From contig OZ220684.1 in the NCBI GenBank assembly GCA_965116395.1, forward strand, positions 1,426,001-1,490,000: a DNA stretch of 64,000 nt. The letters run 5' to 3'. A program made the position numbers and the translations under genes. Positions 15,757-24,955 of this stretch are shown here, piece by piece (position 1 is the first letter of the stretch; the number at the start of each line of letters is the position of its first letter). The notes beneath the pieces are model-generated. The model made no database searches and was not told where the DNA came from. It worked only from the letters and a program-made list of their open reading frames with translations. This DNA comes from Bin5 sp965116395 (GTDB lineage Bacteria > Chloroflexota > Anaerolineae > Caldilineales > Caldilineaceae).

Positions 15757-18462
15757 CTACGATCCGGTAAGTTCGAAATGGTAGTTGCCGGAGCCGATGT
15801 TGACGTCGATATAGCCGGCGCGGGGGGTGGCGGATGTGAGGCCGTCGCGGCCTTCGACATAGGCGTTGTCTTGCCAGATTGTGTTGCCGTTTTCGCTGAC
15901 GGAAATGTTGTTCAGGCCCAGTGTGGGCAGGCTGACGCGGGCGGTGCAGTTGACCGGGATGGTGACCTCGAGCGATATGGATTGGTCGGTGCGCCGCCAG
16001 TGGGAGGAGAGTTCGCCGTGTACTGTCTTCATTGTGGCGCGGGCGTGTTGGAGGTCGCCGAGCAGGTGCGGCTCGATGTGGATATCACGGAAGCCGGGCG
16101 TCATGGTGCCGGGTCCGTGGTAGTCGGGGCCTTTGATACCGGCGAGGTCGTTGTAGAAGAATTCGTCGATCGAGGCCCACATGATCATGCTTTCGGCGGC
16201 GCCGACGGTGCTCTGCAGGCTCCAGGATTCCCAGATGGTGGTGGCGCCCTGCTCGACCATGTAGCCCCAGCCGGGATAGGTGGGGGTGGCGACGAGGTCG
16301 TGGAGGATTTCTCCCTGCCCGTATTGTGTCAGGGCGTCGATGAGGCAGGTGACGCCGGTGTTGCCGGTGTGGTGGTGGCCGCCCCAGGTGTCGACGATGT
16401 TGTGGACGATGTCCTGGACGACACCGGCCTCGCTGGCCGGGGGGACGATGCCGAGGGCGAGCGGGAAGAGGTTGGCGGTCTGGGAGCCGGTGGCGTAGCG
16501 TTGGGCAACGGGGTCGAGCCACTCGCTGTTGAGGGCGTCCTTGATCTGTTCCGCCAGGCTGCCGTAGTGGGCGGCCTCATCTTCCTTGCCGAGGTAGTCC
16601 GCGACCTTTGAGATGATGGCCGCGTTGAGGTAGTAGTAGCCGGTCCAGAGCAGGGGCGGCGGCGTCTCGGAGGAGACGAACTCTTCCTCGCCGGGTGCGG
16701 CGCCGGGCAGCATGTGGTCGCCGTAGTGGCCTTCGTTGACGATGTGGTTCTCGGCGACGGAGGTGAGATAGTCGGTCCAGAGGCGGATGGCGTCGTAGTG
16801 TTCTTCGAGGATGCGGCTGTCGTCGAAGTACTGGTAGAGATACCAGACGAGGATGGGGTAGTTGCCGCCCCAGGCCGGATCGGGATCGTCGCGCTGGACG
16901 TAGTTGGGGCAGATGTCGGGGACACTGCCGTTTTCGAGCTGGGCGTCCTTGATGTCGTCGAGCCATTTGGTCCAGAAGCGGGGCATGTGCTTGCGGGGGT
17001 AGAGGGATGAGGCGATGGTGGCCGGGTCGGTCCAGGCCCAGTGCTCACGGTGCAGGCAGTCAAGGGGGATGCCGAAGAGGCCGTTGGTGACTGTCCAGTG
17101 CACGAGTTCGTGGATGCGGTTGAAGGTTGGATTGGAGCATTCGAAGCCGCCGGAGAGGTCCACGTCGGAAAAGACCACGCGGCCCTGGAGTTCTTCGACG
17201 CTGATGGGGCGGTCGCTCTCGACCTGAACGTAGCGCACGGGATGGTAGGTAAAGCGCGGTTCGTAGGTTTCGCCGTCCGGGTCGCCCTTGAGGATGTAGA
17301 CGTCGATCTCGTCGCCTTCTACGTGGGCGCTTGCGCGAGAGCGGTGGCGGTAGTAGAACTCGCCGGACTCCTGATCGACGAGGCCGCTCTCTTCGAGGAC
17401 TTGGCAGGCATACTTGATGGTTACAGTTGTGCCGCGTTCGCCCTTGAGCCGCAGCCTGGCCCAGCCGCCGAATAGCTGGTTCAGTTCATAGACGTGGACG
17501 CCGTCCCGGGGCTGGCTGACGCTTACTGGCTGCAAGTCTTGCTGCACGCGGATGGGCGGCATCACCTGGGCAACCATCGTGCCGCAGGGGGCGTCCTTGT
17601 CTACGGCCGCGTCCCAGTTGGAATCGTCGAAGCCGGTGGAGGCCCAGCCGGGTTGTTCACGGCGGGCGTCGTAGGTTTCGCCGCCGTAGAGGTCGTTGCG
17701 GGTTATGGGGCCGGGGGCGGTTTTCCAGCCGGCGCCGGATGCGACGACGGTGGTGCTGCCGTCGGCGAACTCGACGTTCATCTGGAGGCGCAGGCGCGGG
17801 GAGTCGCCGTAGCGGTGCTCCCAACCGGGTTCGCTGTACCAGCCGTTCCCGAGCATGACGCCGATGGCATTGGCGCCGGATTGCAGCTGCTCGGTTACGT
17901 CATAGGTTACGTAGAGGACGCGCTGGGTGTAATCGCTGGTGGCGGGGTCGAGTACGTGATCGCCGACGCGCTGGCCGTTGAGATAGAGCTCGTACCAGCC
18001 GAGGCCGGAGATGTGGAGGCGGGCGCGGCTGATCGGTTTGGCGAGGTCGAACGCGTTGCGGAGGAGGGGTGAGGCGACGTCGGTAGGCGCGCCGATCCAG
18101 TGGCCGGTCCAGTCGCTTTCGTTGAGCAGGCCCATGGTGAAGGAGGCCGGTTCGCTGTAGGCGCTGGCGTGGTCGTCCTGGTCCCAGACGCGTATTTGCC
18201 AGTAGCAGGTCTCGTCGCTGGAGAGGCTGCTGCCGGTGTATGACACGTTGACGGAGCGGTCCGAGGTCACTTTGCCGCTGTCCCATTTGTCGGCGCGTCC
18301 GGCGCGGAGGTTTTCGGGGCTGCTGGCGACGAGGAGCTGATAGGCTGATTGGGACTGATTGCGGCGGTCTGACTGGAGGAGCCAGCCGAAACGGGGCTGG
18401 GGGGTGTCGATGTTGAGCGGGTTTGGGGCGTATTCGGTGGTGAGGTCAATTGGTGTGATCAT
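15757..18462 (-). CDS. Alpha-L-rhamnosidase, GH78 family
   Basis: This 901-residue protein has the GH78 order: an N-terminal domain opening TEYAPNPLNIDTPQPRFGW with SAYQLLVASS, a carbohydrate-binding-like domain with LHISGLGWYELYLNGQRVGD and DYTQRVLYVTYDVTEQL, then the (alpha/alpha)6 catalytic barrel and a C-terminal beta domain. At the catalytic site the usual DCPQRDERxxWxGD reads DCLHREHWAWTDP, keeping Asp and a Glu but changing the surroundings. GH78 enzymes release rhamnose from rhamnogalacturonan, glycosides or ulvan-like polymers. No signal peptide is visible, so it probably acts on imported oligosaccharides. It heads a minus-strand set with the URO-D-like and enolase-superfamily genes. 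Confidence 0.85.
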   Translation of the reverse strand: MITPIDLTTEYAPNPLNIDTPQPRFGWLLQSDRRNQSQSAYQLLVASSPENLRAGRADKWDSGKVTSDRSVNVSYTGSSLSSDETCYWQIRVWDQDDHASAYSEPASFTMGLLNESDWTGHWIGAPTDVASPLLRNAFDLAKPISRARLHISGLGWYELYLNGQRVGDHVLDPATSDYTQRVLYVTYDVTEQLQSGANAIGVMLGNGWYSEPGWEHRYGDSPRLRLQMNVEFADGSTTVVASGAGWKTAPGPITRNDLYGGETYDARREQPGWASTGFDDSNWDAAVDKDAPCGTMVAQVMPPIRVQQDLQPVSVSQPRDGVHVYELNQLFGGWARLRLKGERGTTVTIKYACQVLEESGLVDQESGEFYYRHRSRASAHVEGDEIDVYILKGDPDGETYEPRFTYHPVRYVQVESDRPISVEELQGRVVFSDVDLSGGFECSNPTFNRIHELVHWTVTNGLFGIPLDCLHREHWAWTDPATIASSLYPRKHMPRFWTKWLDDIKDAQLENGSVPDICPNYVQRDDPDPAWGGNYPILVWYLYQYFDDSRILEEHYDAIRLWTDYLTSVAENHIVNEGHYGDHMLPGAAPGEEEFVSSETPPPLLWTGYYYLNAAIISKVADYLGKEDEAAHYGSLAEQIKDALNSEWLDPVAQRYATGSQTANLFPLALGIVPPASEAGVVQDIVHNIVDTWGGHHHTGNTGVTCLIDALTQYGQGEILHDLVATPTYPGWGYMVEQGATTIWESWSLQSTVGAAESMIMWASIDEFFYNDLAGIKGPDYHGPGTMTPGFRDIHIEPHLLGDLQHARATMKTVHGELSSHWRRTDQSISLEVTIPVNCTARVSLPTLGLNNISVSENGNTIWQDNAYVEGRDGLTSATPRAGYIDVNIGSGNYHFELTGS

Positions 18463-18466
18463 TTCC

Positions 18467-18501
18467 AGTTTTCAGTTTTGAGTGTCTAGTTTTTAGTAAC
18501 A
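18467..18501 (+). repeat. Heptamer array AGTNNNN, 5 units
   Basis: AGT occurs at 18467, 18474, 18481, 18488 and 18495 (AGTTTTC, AGTTTTG, AGTGTCT, AGTTTTT, AGTAACA). The tail ACACCACTCGT also follows the array at 37924-37958. Confidence 0.8.
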
Positions 18502-18615
18502 CCACTCGTTCGGGGTTGCTCTCTCAAGATTGACCACTGTAGAGTCGTTTCACTCGTGCTTGCGGGCATTCTTCAGGTACCGAGGTTGAGAGGTCTTTCC
18601 TGGTGTTGGCTGGAG

Positions 18616-20079
18616 CTAGCAGATTACCTTGAGCTCAAGGTTGGCGATGCTGGCGAATTTTTCTATTTTGGGCAGGATTTGGCCGACGCCGAGGGCGAAA
18701 TGGTGGGTCGGGCCCTCTTTGCACCAGGCGTTGATGAAGTCGGCGGGGCCTAGGGAGAATTTGAGGCGGCTGTCGGTGTTGCCGATCTGGAGGACGGGGC
18801 CGGGTATGCTTTCGGCCTGGGCGGCGAGCAGCTTGAGATTGCCCTGGCGGGTCTGGGTCATGGACAGGACGGTGACCGGGCCGTGTTTGACCTGGGTTTC
18901 GACGCCGACGCCTTCGCCGTGCTTGCCGTGGTAGAGGGCGAGGCCGCGCAGCAGGGGCCGTCCTTCGGCGATGTCGATGTGGAAGGGGCCGTCGTGGCCG
19001 GCAAGGATGAATTCTTCGCGGAAGTCCATGGCGGTGACCTCGGAGTAGCTGCCGCCGGCGCCGAAGGTGTCGACGATTTTCATCACCTGGCAGTTCTTGA
19101 GGTCGCCCTCGCCGCTGCAGGGCACGCCGCTTGAGGTGAGCAGCGAGCAACCCAAGGCGAATCCGGCCGCGATCCGTTCGTATTCGTTGCCGTCGAGACC
19201 GCGATAGTAGTAGGTGAGGCCGTCGAGGTCGAAGTCGGCGACGAGGCGATCGAGGCCGACGGCGACGCGATAGGCCCAGTCGAGGGCCTCGGGGGAGGGA
19301 CGGGTTGCGAGCGGGTCGGAGGGCGAGTCTTCAGCGAGGTCGAAGATGGTAAGCGCTTCTTCTTCCTTGGCTTTGACTGCGGCAGGGGTTACGCCATTGA
19401 CCATCTGGGCCAGGTCGCACATTTCCAGAATCTCGATGTGGGTGCCGAGTTGACCGTGGTGCTGGGTGAAGTCGCTGTACATGTCGAGCATGCCGGGGTA
19501 GGTGTGACCGAGGAAGCCCATGCGGCTGCGGCGCAGGGTGCGCAGGGCGCCGGCGGCCTGGGTCCAGTCCTGGATCTCGGCCCAGGCGCGGCGGGCGGGC
19601 TCTTCGCAGCCTTCTTCCTCTGCCAACATGCCGGAGACGACGTGAAAGTCGATATCACAGCGATGGAAGACGGCACTGAGCTCCGGTACGCAGCAGGCGC
19701 AGCAGTTGGCCAGCCACTCTTTGGTGTCGGTGTTGGCGTAGTCGAGCGCGGCAGAAGGTTGGAGATTGAGGACGAGGACCGGGACTTTGGGGATCTGAAC
19801 GGCGGGCAGGACGGTTGAGCTGGTGGCGTAGGTGCCGACGTAGCAGTAGACCATGTCGACCTGCTCGCGCTGGAAGAGGTCTCCGGCTGCGCGCCCGGCG
19901 GGGGCATTATCGACCAGGCCGGCGCTGACGACGTCGGCCCACTGGCCGACGCGGTTCTCAACCTGCGCCTGATAGCCTTCGAGTTGCTCTTTCAGGCCTG
20001 GAAACTGAGGCCAATACTCACCAAGGCCGATACCAAAGATCCCGATTCGGGGACGAACTGTTTTACGTTGGCTGCTCAT
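18616..20079 (-). CDS. L-arabinose/L-fucose isomerase-like protein
   Basis: Starting at 20079 (MSSQRKTVRPRIGIFGIGLG), the protein has 487 residues, a usual length for AraA/FucI-fold isomerases. Typical features are WPQFPGLKEQLEGYQ, the strand DMVYCYVGTYATSSTVLPAV, RRSRMGFLGHTYPGMLDMYSD and, near the C-terminus, THHFALGVGQI. Family members interconvert aldoses and ketoses with a metal held by Glu and His residues. An upstream extension would overlap the next gene at 20108, which supports the ATG at 20079. It could act on arabinose or fucose from pectin; specificity is not visible. Confidence 0.75.
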   Translation of the reverse strand: MSSQRKTVRPRIGIFGIGLGEYWPQFPGLKEQLEGYQAQVENRVGQWADVVSAGLVDNAPAGRAAGDLFQREQVDMVYCYVGTYATSSTVLPAVQIPKVPVLVLNLQPSAALDYANTDTKEWLANCCACCVPELSAVFHRCDIDFHVVSGMLAEEEGCEEPARRAWAEIQDWTQAAGALRTLRRSRMGFLGHTYPGMLDMYSDFTQHHGQLGTHIEILEMCDLAQMVNGVTPAAVKAKEEEALTIFDLAEDSPSDPLATRPSPEALDWAYRVAVGLDRLVADFDLDGLTYYYRGLDGNEYERIAAGFALGCSLLTSSGVPCSGEGDLKNCQVMKIVDTFGAGGSYSEVTAMDFREEFILAGHDGPFHIDIAEGRPLLRGLALYHGKHGEGVGVETQVKHGPVTVLSMTQTRQGNLKLLAAQAESIPGPVLQIGNTDSRLKFSLGPADFINAWCKEGPTHHFALGVGQILPKIEKFASIANLELKVIC

Positions 20080-20107
20080 TCTCACTTTCCTTTGTTCACC
20101 ACGGCGA

Positions 20108-20737
20108 CTAAACGTCGTTCGCAAAGCGGGCACTCTTATCGAGAGCTGGAGTGCCGCCAAGTTCACGCGAATTTGGAATGTCAGGTTGTTCTCGCAATTT
20201 CAGTGGAGAACCGCAATAGTCGCAGACCGCGGCCTTCTGGATAGTGCCTTCTCGGAATTCGCGAGGTGTTACCGCTCCGCAGGCAGAACAGTGGGACGCA
20301 TACTGTATCTTTTGAGGTTCGGTCTTATCTGTTCTTAGTCTTTCTCTTTCAATCTCCAGACCGATTCTCTCTCTTTCCAATCTTGTTCTTTCTGCATTCA
20401 GATTGACTTTCTCAACTTCCTCATTTCTCAAGCGTGCCTCTTCCACCTTCAGTCCTTCAATCATCTCCGCTTCCGCCTGTTCGTTCAATATGTTAATTAC
20501 ATCTGACTCTACTCTGTTATTGTAGGCTGTGATGGCCAGTAAACTTAAGATAATTGAGGAAATCGGCAGCAGAACAAACAACCCCTGTGATTCATCAGCA
20601 GAAAGGACAGGAGCAAGGAATACCCAAATAATTATCACAATTAAAGCTTTCCAACCCATTGAATAGAAAAGTCCGAATGGACCCAGGAAAAGGGTCATAA
20701 GGACTCCTTTCAACTGAGATTTCTTCTTGATTTTCAT
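20108..20737 (-). CDS. Membrane protein with coiled coil and C-terminal zinc ribbon
   Basis: The 209-residue protein has two hydrophobic helices (about residues 12-45 and 52-70), a long charged helix rich in E, R and K (about 80-140) that should form a coiled coil, and a zinc ribbon CSACGAV...CDYCGSPLK near 150-180. No family is recognised with confidence. It ends 28 bases before the isomerase-like gene on the same strand. The gene and its upstream region are visibly AT-richer than both neighbours, which suggests separate origin. It might be a membrane-anchored scaffold; the function is unknown. Confidence 0.65.
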   Translation of the reverse strand: MKIKKKSQLKGVLMTLFLGPFGLFYSMGWKALIVIIIWVFLAPVLSADESQGLFVLLPISSIILSLLAITAYNNRVESDVINILNEQAEAEMIEGLKVEEARLRNEEVEKVNLNAERTRLERERIGLEIERERLRTDKTEPQKIQYASHCSACGAVTPREFREGTIQKAAVCDYCGSPLKLREQPDIPNSRELGGTPALDKSARFANDV

Positions 20738-21100
20738 TGCGTATTAACGTAATTTCTCTTGGTCCAGCTTCGGTAGTTCTCAAATGAGACTAAGAGCTTC
20801 CGTACTGCGTGTGAGCAAAAAAGACAGGTGCGGAGGGCTTCCCACTTCCAAGTTGTGAACAGCGGGAAAAGGCTCGACGAAAAATGTGGATTCACTTTGG
20901 GCGTTGTTGATATTTGGAATCGTAGTTCCGTAATGCGCCAATTGTCGGATGGTCACCACCTTTTTTGCTGCAGATACATAGTTGAATCAGTTCGATTGTT
21001 CGCAGAACCGGGCGAAAAGTGAACATTAACTGGCTCTTCACCGCGTTTATCGCATCCAGCTTCAACTTAAACAGGCAACTCAACGAAAGGTCAACCAGCC
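20738..21100. other. AT-richer intergenic region
   Basis: About 360 bases lie between the corrinoid protein stop and the zinc-ribbon membrane protein start. Small frames exist on both strands but none has a ribosome site and a protein-like sequence, and I see no repeat. It probably contains the promoter of the membrane protein. Confidence 0.4.
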
Positions 21101-21871
21101 TTAGCCACTGACATGCTCTTCCTCGGCCTTTCGCATCAGGCCTTCCACGGCGTCGACGGCGGCGCGCATGGCCGATTCGCCGTCGGAGGATGCGCCGTCC
21201 CCGTCCTGTTCGACTTCATAGCCCATGTCGACCATGAGGCGCTTGGCCAGCTTTACGGACTGGCTGGCGTCCGGCCCAAAGCCGTCGGCGCCGACGCTCA
21301 TTGCGTACTCCAGGGTGATGGGCGCGCCGCCCACCATGACTCTGACCTTGTCGCGCAGGCCGGCCGCTTCAAGCGCCTCGATGTTGGTCTTGAAGAAGGG
21401 CATGGTGGTGGTGAGGAAGGCGGAGAAGCCGACCAGTTGCGGCTGATGCTCGTTGACGGCGTCGATTAACCTTTCGGGGCTGACATTGACGCCCATATCG
21501 ATCACTTCAAAGCCGGCGCCTTCGAGCATGATGATGCACAGGTTCTTGCCGATATCGTGGACATCGCCCTTGACGGTCAGCATGAGGACTTTGCCGACGG
21601 GTTCGACGCCGGTGTCGCCGAGGATGGGCTGCAGGATCGCCATGGCGCGTTGCATTGCTTTGGCGGAGATCATCATTTCGGGCACAAAGTATTCGCCGAT
21701 CTCGAAGAGACGTCCCACTTCCTGGAGCGCGGGAATCAGTGCCTGGAAGAGAATATCCAGGGGGTCCATGCCCAGGTCGATGCCTTCCTGCGTGAGTTTT
21801 TCGGTGATGGGCGCGCGTCCTGAAAGCGTGTTCTCGTATAACTCTCTTTTGATCTCTTCTTCACGGGTCAT
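21101..21871 (-). CDS. Corrinoid (B12-binding) methyltransferase carrier protein
   Basis: The 256-residue protein has an N-terminal four-helix cap (ALIPALQEVGRLFEIGEYFV and PEMMISAKAMQRAM) and a B12-binding Rossmann domain with KGDVHDIGKN, where H105 is the lower cobalt ligand of the DxHxxG motif, then VGFSAFLTTTM and VMVGGAPIT. This is the MtaC/MtbC/MetH-cap family, which shuttles methyl groups between a substrate-specific methyltransferase and an acceptor. The C-terminus carries an extra acidic tail of about 40 residues. The partner could be the URO-D-family protein at 14572-15705 or an enzyme outside the window. Confidence 0.85.
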   Translation of the reverse strand: MTREEEIKRELYENTLSGRAPITEKLTQEGIDLGMDPLDILFQALIPALQEVGRLFEIGEYFVPEMMISAKAMQRAMAILQPILGDTGVEPVGKVLMLTVKGDVHDIGKNLCIIMLEGAGFEVIDMGVNVSPERLIDAVNEHQPQLVGFSAFLTTTMPFFKTNIEALEAAGLRDKVRVMVGGAPITLEYAMSVGADGFGPDASQSVKLAKRLMVDMGYEVEQDGDGASSDGESAMRAAVDAVEGLMRKAEEEHVSG

Positions 21872-21964
21872 GTAATGTGCCTCCAGTTCGGACAGCGATT
21901 CTTCAGTCTCGTATCAACGATGCGTATTGCGTTCACATTGCGAAACGACAGCGGATTCAGCTTT

Positions 21965-22777
21965 TCAAGCAGTGAAACATGCCTCCATATCCTCGAGGAA
22001 TTCGTCTACGCCCACCTGCCGGTAAGACTCCTGGCCCGGGGGGCGCGCCGGATTGGTGTCTTGCGGCAACGTTTGCTGCACCGCTTCCGGCAGGCGCTCC
22101 ATGCTAAACTGGACGATATCCACGGCCGGCTGGGCCGCGCAGATCTCGACAGTTGGCGCAGATGTGTTGTAGTAGTAGACGGATTTGAGGCGCGTCTTCA
22201 GCATTCTGCGGGCGTAGTCGGGCAGGGCAGAGTGTGCGTCCTCCCCGTTTTCCGTTTCCTGCTCTTGCCGGCCTATGGGCGTGAAGTCCTGCGGCCAGAA
22301 CAGGCGGTTAATGTGGAGGTCGAAGACCTTCTGGAGCATGGCAGCAGGTGTAAGGGGGGCCGTGAACCAGTTCGACTTTGGCCAGACATCGAGCCAGGCC
22401 CAGGCGCCGCCGATGCCGGCTTCGTCAAGGGTCAGATCGAGGCGGCCGGCTCCTGTGGCGATGCCGACTCCATCTGCGGGACCGTTTTCAGCTGGCGCAG
22501 CAGAGATTGTTGATGCGTCCTCGCCGATGAAGGCGAAGTGTTGCGGGTAAATGAAAAAGTCGCTGCCGCCAGCCCGCTGCACATCATAGAAGGCGGTAGT
22601 CAAGGCCAACAGGGCGTAGGCGGTGTGGAGGACGCCATCTTCCAGGTGGGGCGAGACGACGCCGACGCGGTCCTGATCGTGGTAACCGGCACAGAAGGCG
22701 CTGAAGGCTACGCGCCCGCCGGCGTCTGGGCGGCGGTATTCGAAATGTGATGAGCGGAGTGCCTGGCTTGTGTGCAT
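21965..22777 (-). CDS. Hypothetical protein of 270 residues
   Basis: I do not recognise a family. The protein has no signal peptide or membrane segment. Its middle contains aromatic-rich strands such as FFIYPQHFAFIG and AWAWLDVWPKSNWF, and its last part lists many acidic residues. It sits 93 bases upstream of the corrinoid protein gene and 33 bases after the FAD oxidoreductase, all on the minus strand, so co-transcription with the sugar importer and oxidoreductase is likely. A heptamer array lies just ahead of its start. Confidence 0.6.
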   Translation of the reverse strand: MHTSQALRSSHFEYRRPDAGGRVAFSAFCAGYHDQDRVGVVSPHLEDGVLHTAYALLALTTAFYDVQRAGGSDFFIYPQHFAFIGEDASTISAAPAENGPADGVGIATGAGRLDLTLDEAGIGGAWAWLDVWPKSNWFTAPLTPAAMLQKVFDLHINRLFWPQDFTPIGRQEQETENGEDAHSALPDYARRMLKTRLKSVYYYNTSAPTVEICAAQPAVDIVQFSMERLPEAVQQTLPQDTNPARPPGQESYRQVGVDEFLEDMEACFTA

Positions 22778-22786
22778 GGGAACACC

Positions 22787-22807
22787 GGTGGTCAGTGGTC
22801 AGTTGAT
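22787..22807 (+). repeat. Heptamer array of the AGTGGTC type, 3 units
   Basis: Units start at 22787, 22794 and 22801 (GGTGGTC, AGTGGTC, AGTTGAT). Confidence 0.55.
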
Positions 22808-22810
22808 TTG

Positions 22811-23857
22811 CTAACAGTTGCGGCCGAACTCTTGCTGCATGGCGGTCTGAATACGCTCGATGTGGCGCTCTCCCTCATTGTCGGGGCAGAGATTGTGGGT
22901 CAGGCCGATATGTTCCAGGTGTTTCTTGGCGAGCGCGCCAACGAGATAGAGGCCGGGGCGCTGGCAGGATTCGAATGTTTCTTCGACGAAATCGAGATTC
23001 CCGTTGAGGAGACGTGTGTAAAGGTCCTGGTCAGGTCTATGGCCGAAGAGCATGTAGCAGAGATCAAAGTCCCACGTTTTCTGGCCGTCGGGGGTCTGCA
23101 CAACCGCGGTGTTGTTTTCCAGCGAGATGACCTGGCTTTCGGTCAGGATTTCGGTGTTGACGAGGCGGGCGTCGTGTTGACCCCATTTCGTTTTCTGGAG
23201 GTGCAGCATATCTTCGACCGCGTCGCTTGATTTGCGTACGACCCAGAGGATGGTGTTGCGGGGGCAGAGGGCGACGATGCCATCGGCGGAAGAGAAGCCG
23301 CCGCCCATAAAGAGGACTCTTTGATCGCTTATATGTTCCCATTCTTGGAAATAGTGTTGAACCGACCCGTTCAGCTCGCCGGGAATGCCGGCCAGATTGG
23401 GTTGGTCGTAGGAGCCGGTCGCCAGCACGACCCGCTTCGCCGTCAGCCGGGACGTACGCCCCTCCGCATCGCGCACGGCCAGCACAAAATCATCCTTAGC
23501 GCCTTCGATATCGACAAGCTCGTGGTGGGTCTTGATGGGGAGATCGAATTTGACGGCAAAATCGCTGTAGCTCTGGATCAGCTCATCGATCTGCGGGTGG
23601 TACTCGTTCCCTTCCCGGGCCAGGATGGCGTCCTCTGGATCCAGTACCATATAGGAGAGATACGAGTGCATCATCATGTGCTTCATATAGTGCCGGAGGT
23701 TGTTACAAATCTCTTTGCGCTCGATGCCGAGCACACGGAGGCCCATATCGGTGAGCACTTTGAGCACGGCGAGCCCCCATCCTCCGCATCCGACCACGAT
23801 CACATCATATTGGGTGCTGTCATCTGCTGTAGTTTGATTTGCGGACATGTGTTTCAT
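22811..23857 (-). CDS. FAD-dependent NAD(P)H oxidoreductase, monooxygenase-like
   Basis: The N-terminus reads YDVIVVGCGGWGLAVLKVL, a GxGxxG FAD site, followed by LRVLGIERKE for the ribose acid residue. A second nucleotide site, RVLFMGGGFSSADGIVAL, binds NAD(P)H, and VVLATGSYDQPNLAGIPG is the ATG motif between them. Near the C-terminus GLYLVGALAKKHLEHIG closes the FAD site. This is the thioredoxin-reductase/flavin-monooxygenase fold of about 350 residues. The ATG at 23857 is preferred; the frame extends to a TTG at 23875. It follows the importer permease gene by about 50 bases. The substrate is unknown. Confidence 0.75.
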   Translation of the reverse strand: MKHMSANQTTADDSTQYDVIVVGCGGWGLAVLKVLTDMGLRVLGIERKEICNNLRHYMKHMMMHSYLSYMVLDPEDAILAREGNEYHPQIDELIQSYSDFAVKFDLPIKTHHELVDIEGAKDDFVLAVRDAEGRTSRLTAKRVVLATGSYDQPNLAGIPGELNGSVQHYFQEWEHISDQRVLFMGGGFSSADGIVALCPRNTILWVVRKSSDAVEDMLHLQKTKWGQHDARLVNTEILTESQVISLENNTAVVQTPDGQKTWDFDLCYMLFGHRPDQDLYTRLLNGNLDFVEETFESCQRPGLYLVGALAKKHLEHIGLTHNLCPDNEGERHIERIQTAMQQEFGRNC

Positions 23858-23905
23858 TAGCGCTAAGACGTTCAATAGTTGCTGCGGTCGGATGGGAGAG
23901 CCGGG

Positions 23906-24748
23906 TCAGGTCTTGATTGCGCCGGAGGTCAGGCCTTCGACGAAGAGACGGCTGGTGAAGACGAAGAGAATCACCAGGGGAATTGAGCCGAGAAGCAGCC
24001 CGGCCATGACGCGGCCGTAGCTGGTGTAGTACTGCTCCATGTAGGAGTAGAGCCCCGGCGTGAGCGGCCACATTTTGCGTTCCGGGAGGGTCAGTGTGGG
24101 CCAGATCAGGTTGTTCCAGGTGCCGAGGATGTTGAGCACGGCGACGACGCCGAGCATCGACCGGGTCAGCGGCAGGGCAACATGCCAATAGATCTGCCAG
24201 TCGGTGGCGCCGTCGATGCGGCAGGCGTCGAACATTTCGCCGGGCAGACTCTCAAAGAAGGCACGCAGGATGAGGATGCCGATGATCTGTCCGCCTGCGA
24301 TCCAGGGGAGGATCAGCGACCAGTGCGTGTTAATCAGGCGCAGATCCCGGATCAGCACGAAGGAGGGCACCAGGGTGAGCGATGCCGGCACCATCATCAG
24401 GGCCAGGACGGCGTAAAAGACGATGGTGCGGCCGGGAAAGGGGATCTGGGCGAAGGAGTAGGCTGCGAGCGAACTGAGCAGGAGCACGCCGATGACGGTT
24501 GCGCCGCTGGTGATGACACTGTTGAGCAGGAACTGGCTGATGATCTGGACGGCGAACTCGTAGTTCTCCCAGCGCATCGGCCAGGTGGGCAGGAAGGGAA
24601 CGCGTGTGAACTGGGAGGGGCTCTTGAAGGAGATGATGATGGCCATGATCAGCGGAGCGATCATCAGCACGCAGAGTATTGCCAGAGCAGGAATGCGCCA
24701 GCTGTCGCCAGTCTTCAGTCTTGATTTTTCGGTTTTGTGCAGTTGCAT
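23906..24748 (-). CDS. Carbohydrate ABC transporter permease, MalG-like
   Basis: This is a six-helix inner-membrane permease of about 280 residues. The EAA-loop that contacts the ATPase is visible as FDACRIDGATDWQIYWHVALPL. The C-terminal LFVEGLTSGAIKT is the usual end of MalG/LacG proteins. The start is uncertain: ATG codons at 24790 and 24748 both lack a ribosome site, perhaps because the upstream DNA was replaced by the DUF262 insertion. Its natural partners are the MalF-like gene at 26880 and the binding protein at 27831. No ATPase is encoded nearby, so it may share a general MsmX/UgpC-like ATPase. Confidence 0.8.
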   Translation of the reverse strand: MQLHKTEKSRLKTGDSWRIPALAILCVLMIAPLIMAIIISFKSPSQFTRVPFLPTWPMRWENYEFAVQIISQFLLNSVITSGATVIGVLLLSSLAAYSFAQIPFPGRTIVFYAVLALMMVPASLTLVPSFVLIRDLRLINTHWSLILPWIAGGQIIGILILRAFFESLPGEMFDACRIDGATDWQIYWHVALPLTRSMLGVVAVLNILGTWNNLIWPTLTLPERKMWPLTPGLYSYMEQYYTSYGRVMAGLLLGSIPLVILFVFTSRLFVEGLTSGAIKT

Positions 24749-24846
24749 TTGAATTGAAGGCTCGGTTCCAACTCTCCAGTGTAGAACCATTCTACAATCA
24801 AAACCACATCGTCAAGCCTTACCGCGGAATATCTGTCAACTCATCT

Positions 24847-24859
24847 AACTTTCGCAATG
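24847..24859 (+). repeat. 13-bp direct repeat, left side of the DUF262 gene
   Basis: AACTTTCGCAATG occurs here and again at 26791-26803. The two copies enclose the DUF262 gene and about 1.93 kb of AT-richer DNA. Confidence 0.6.
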
Positions 24860-24955
24860 TTTTCAAGTTCGCAACCCGATAAGGAATGTGCGTTGCACAG
24901 TTCAGTATACAGGGGCGCGGGCAACTCGCAAGAGGAAAAGTATGGCAGGATTTCG

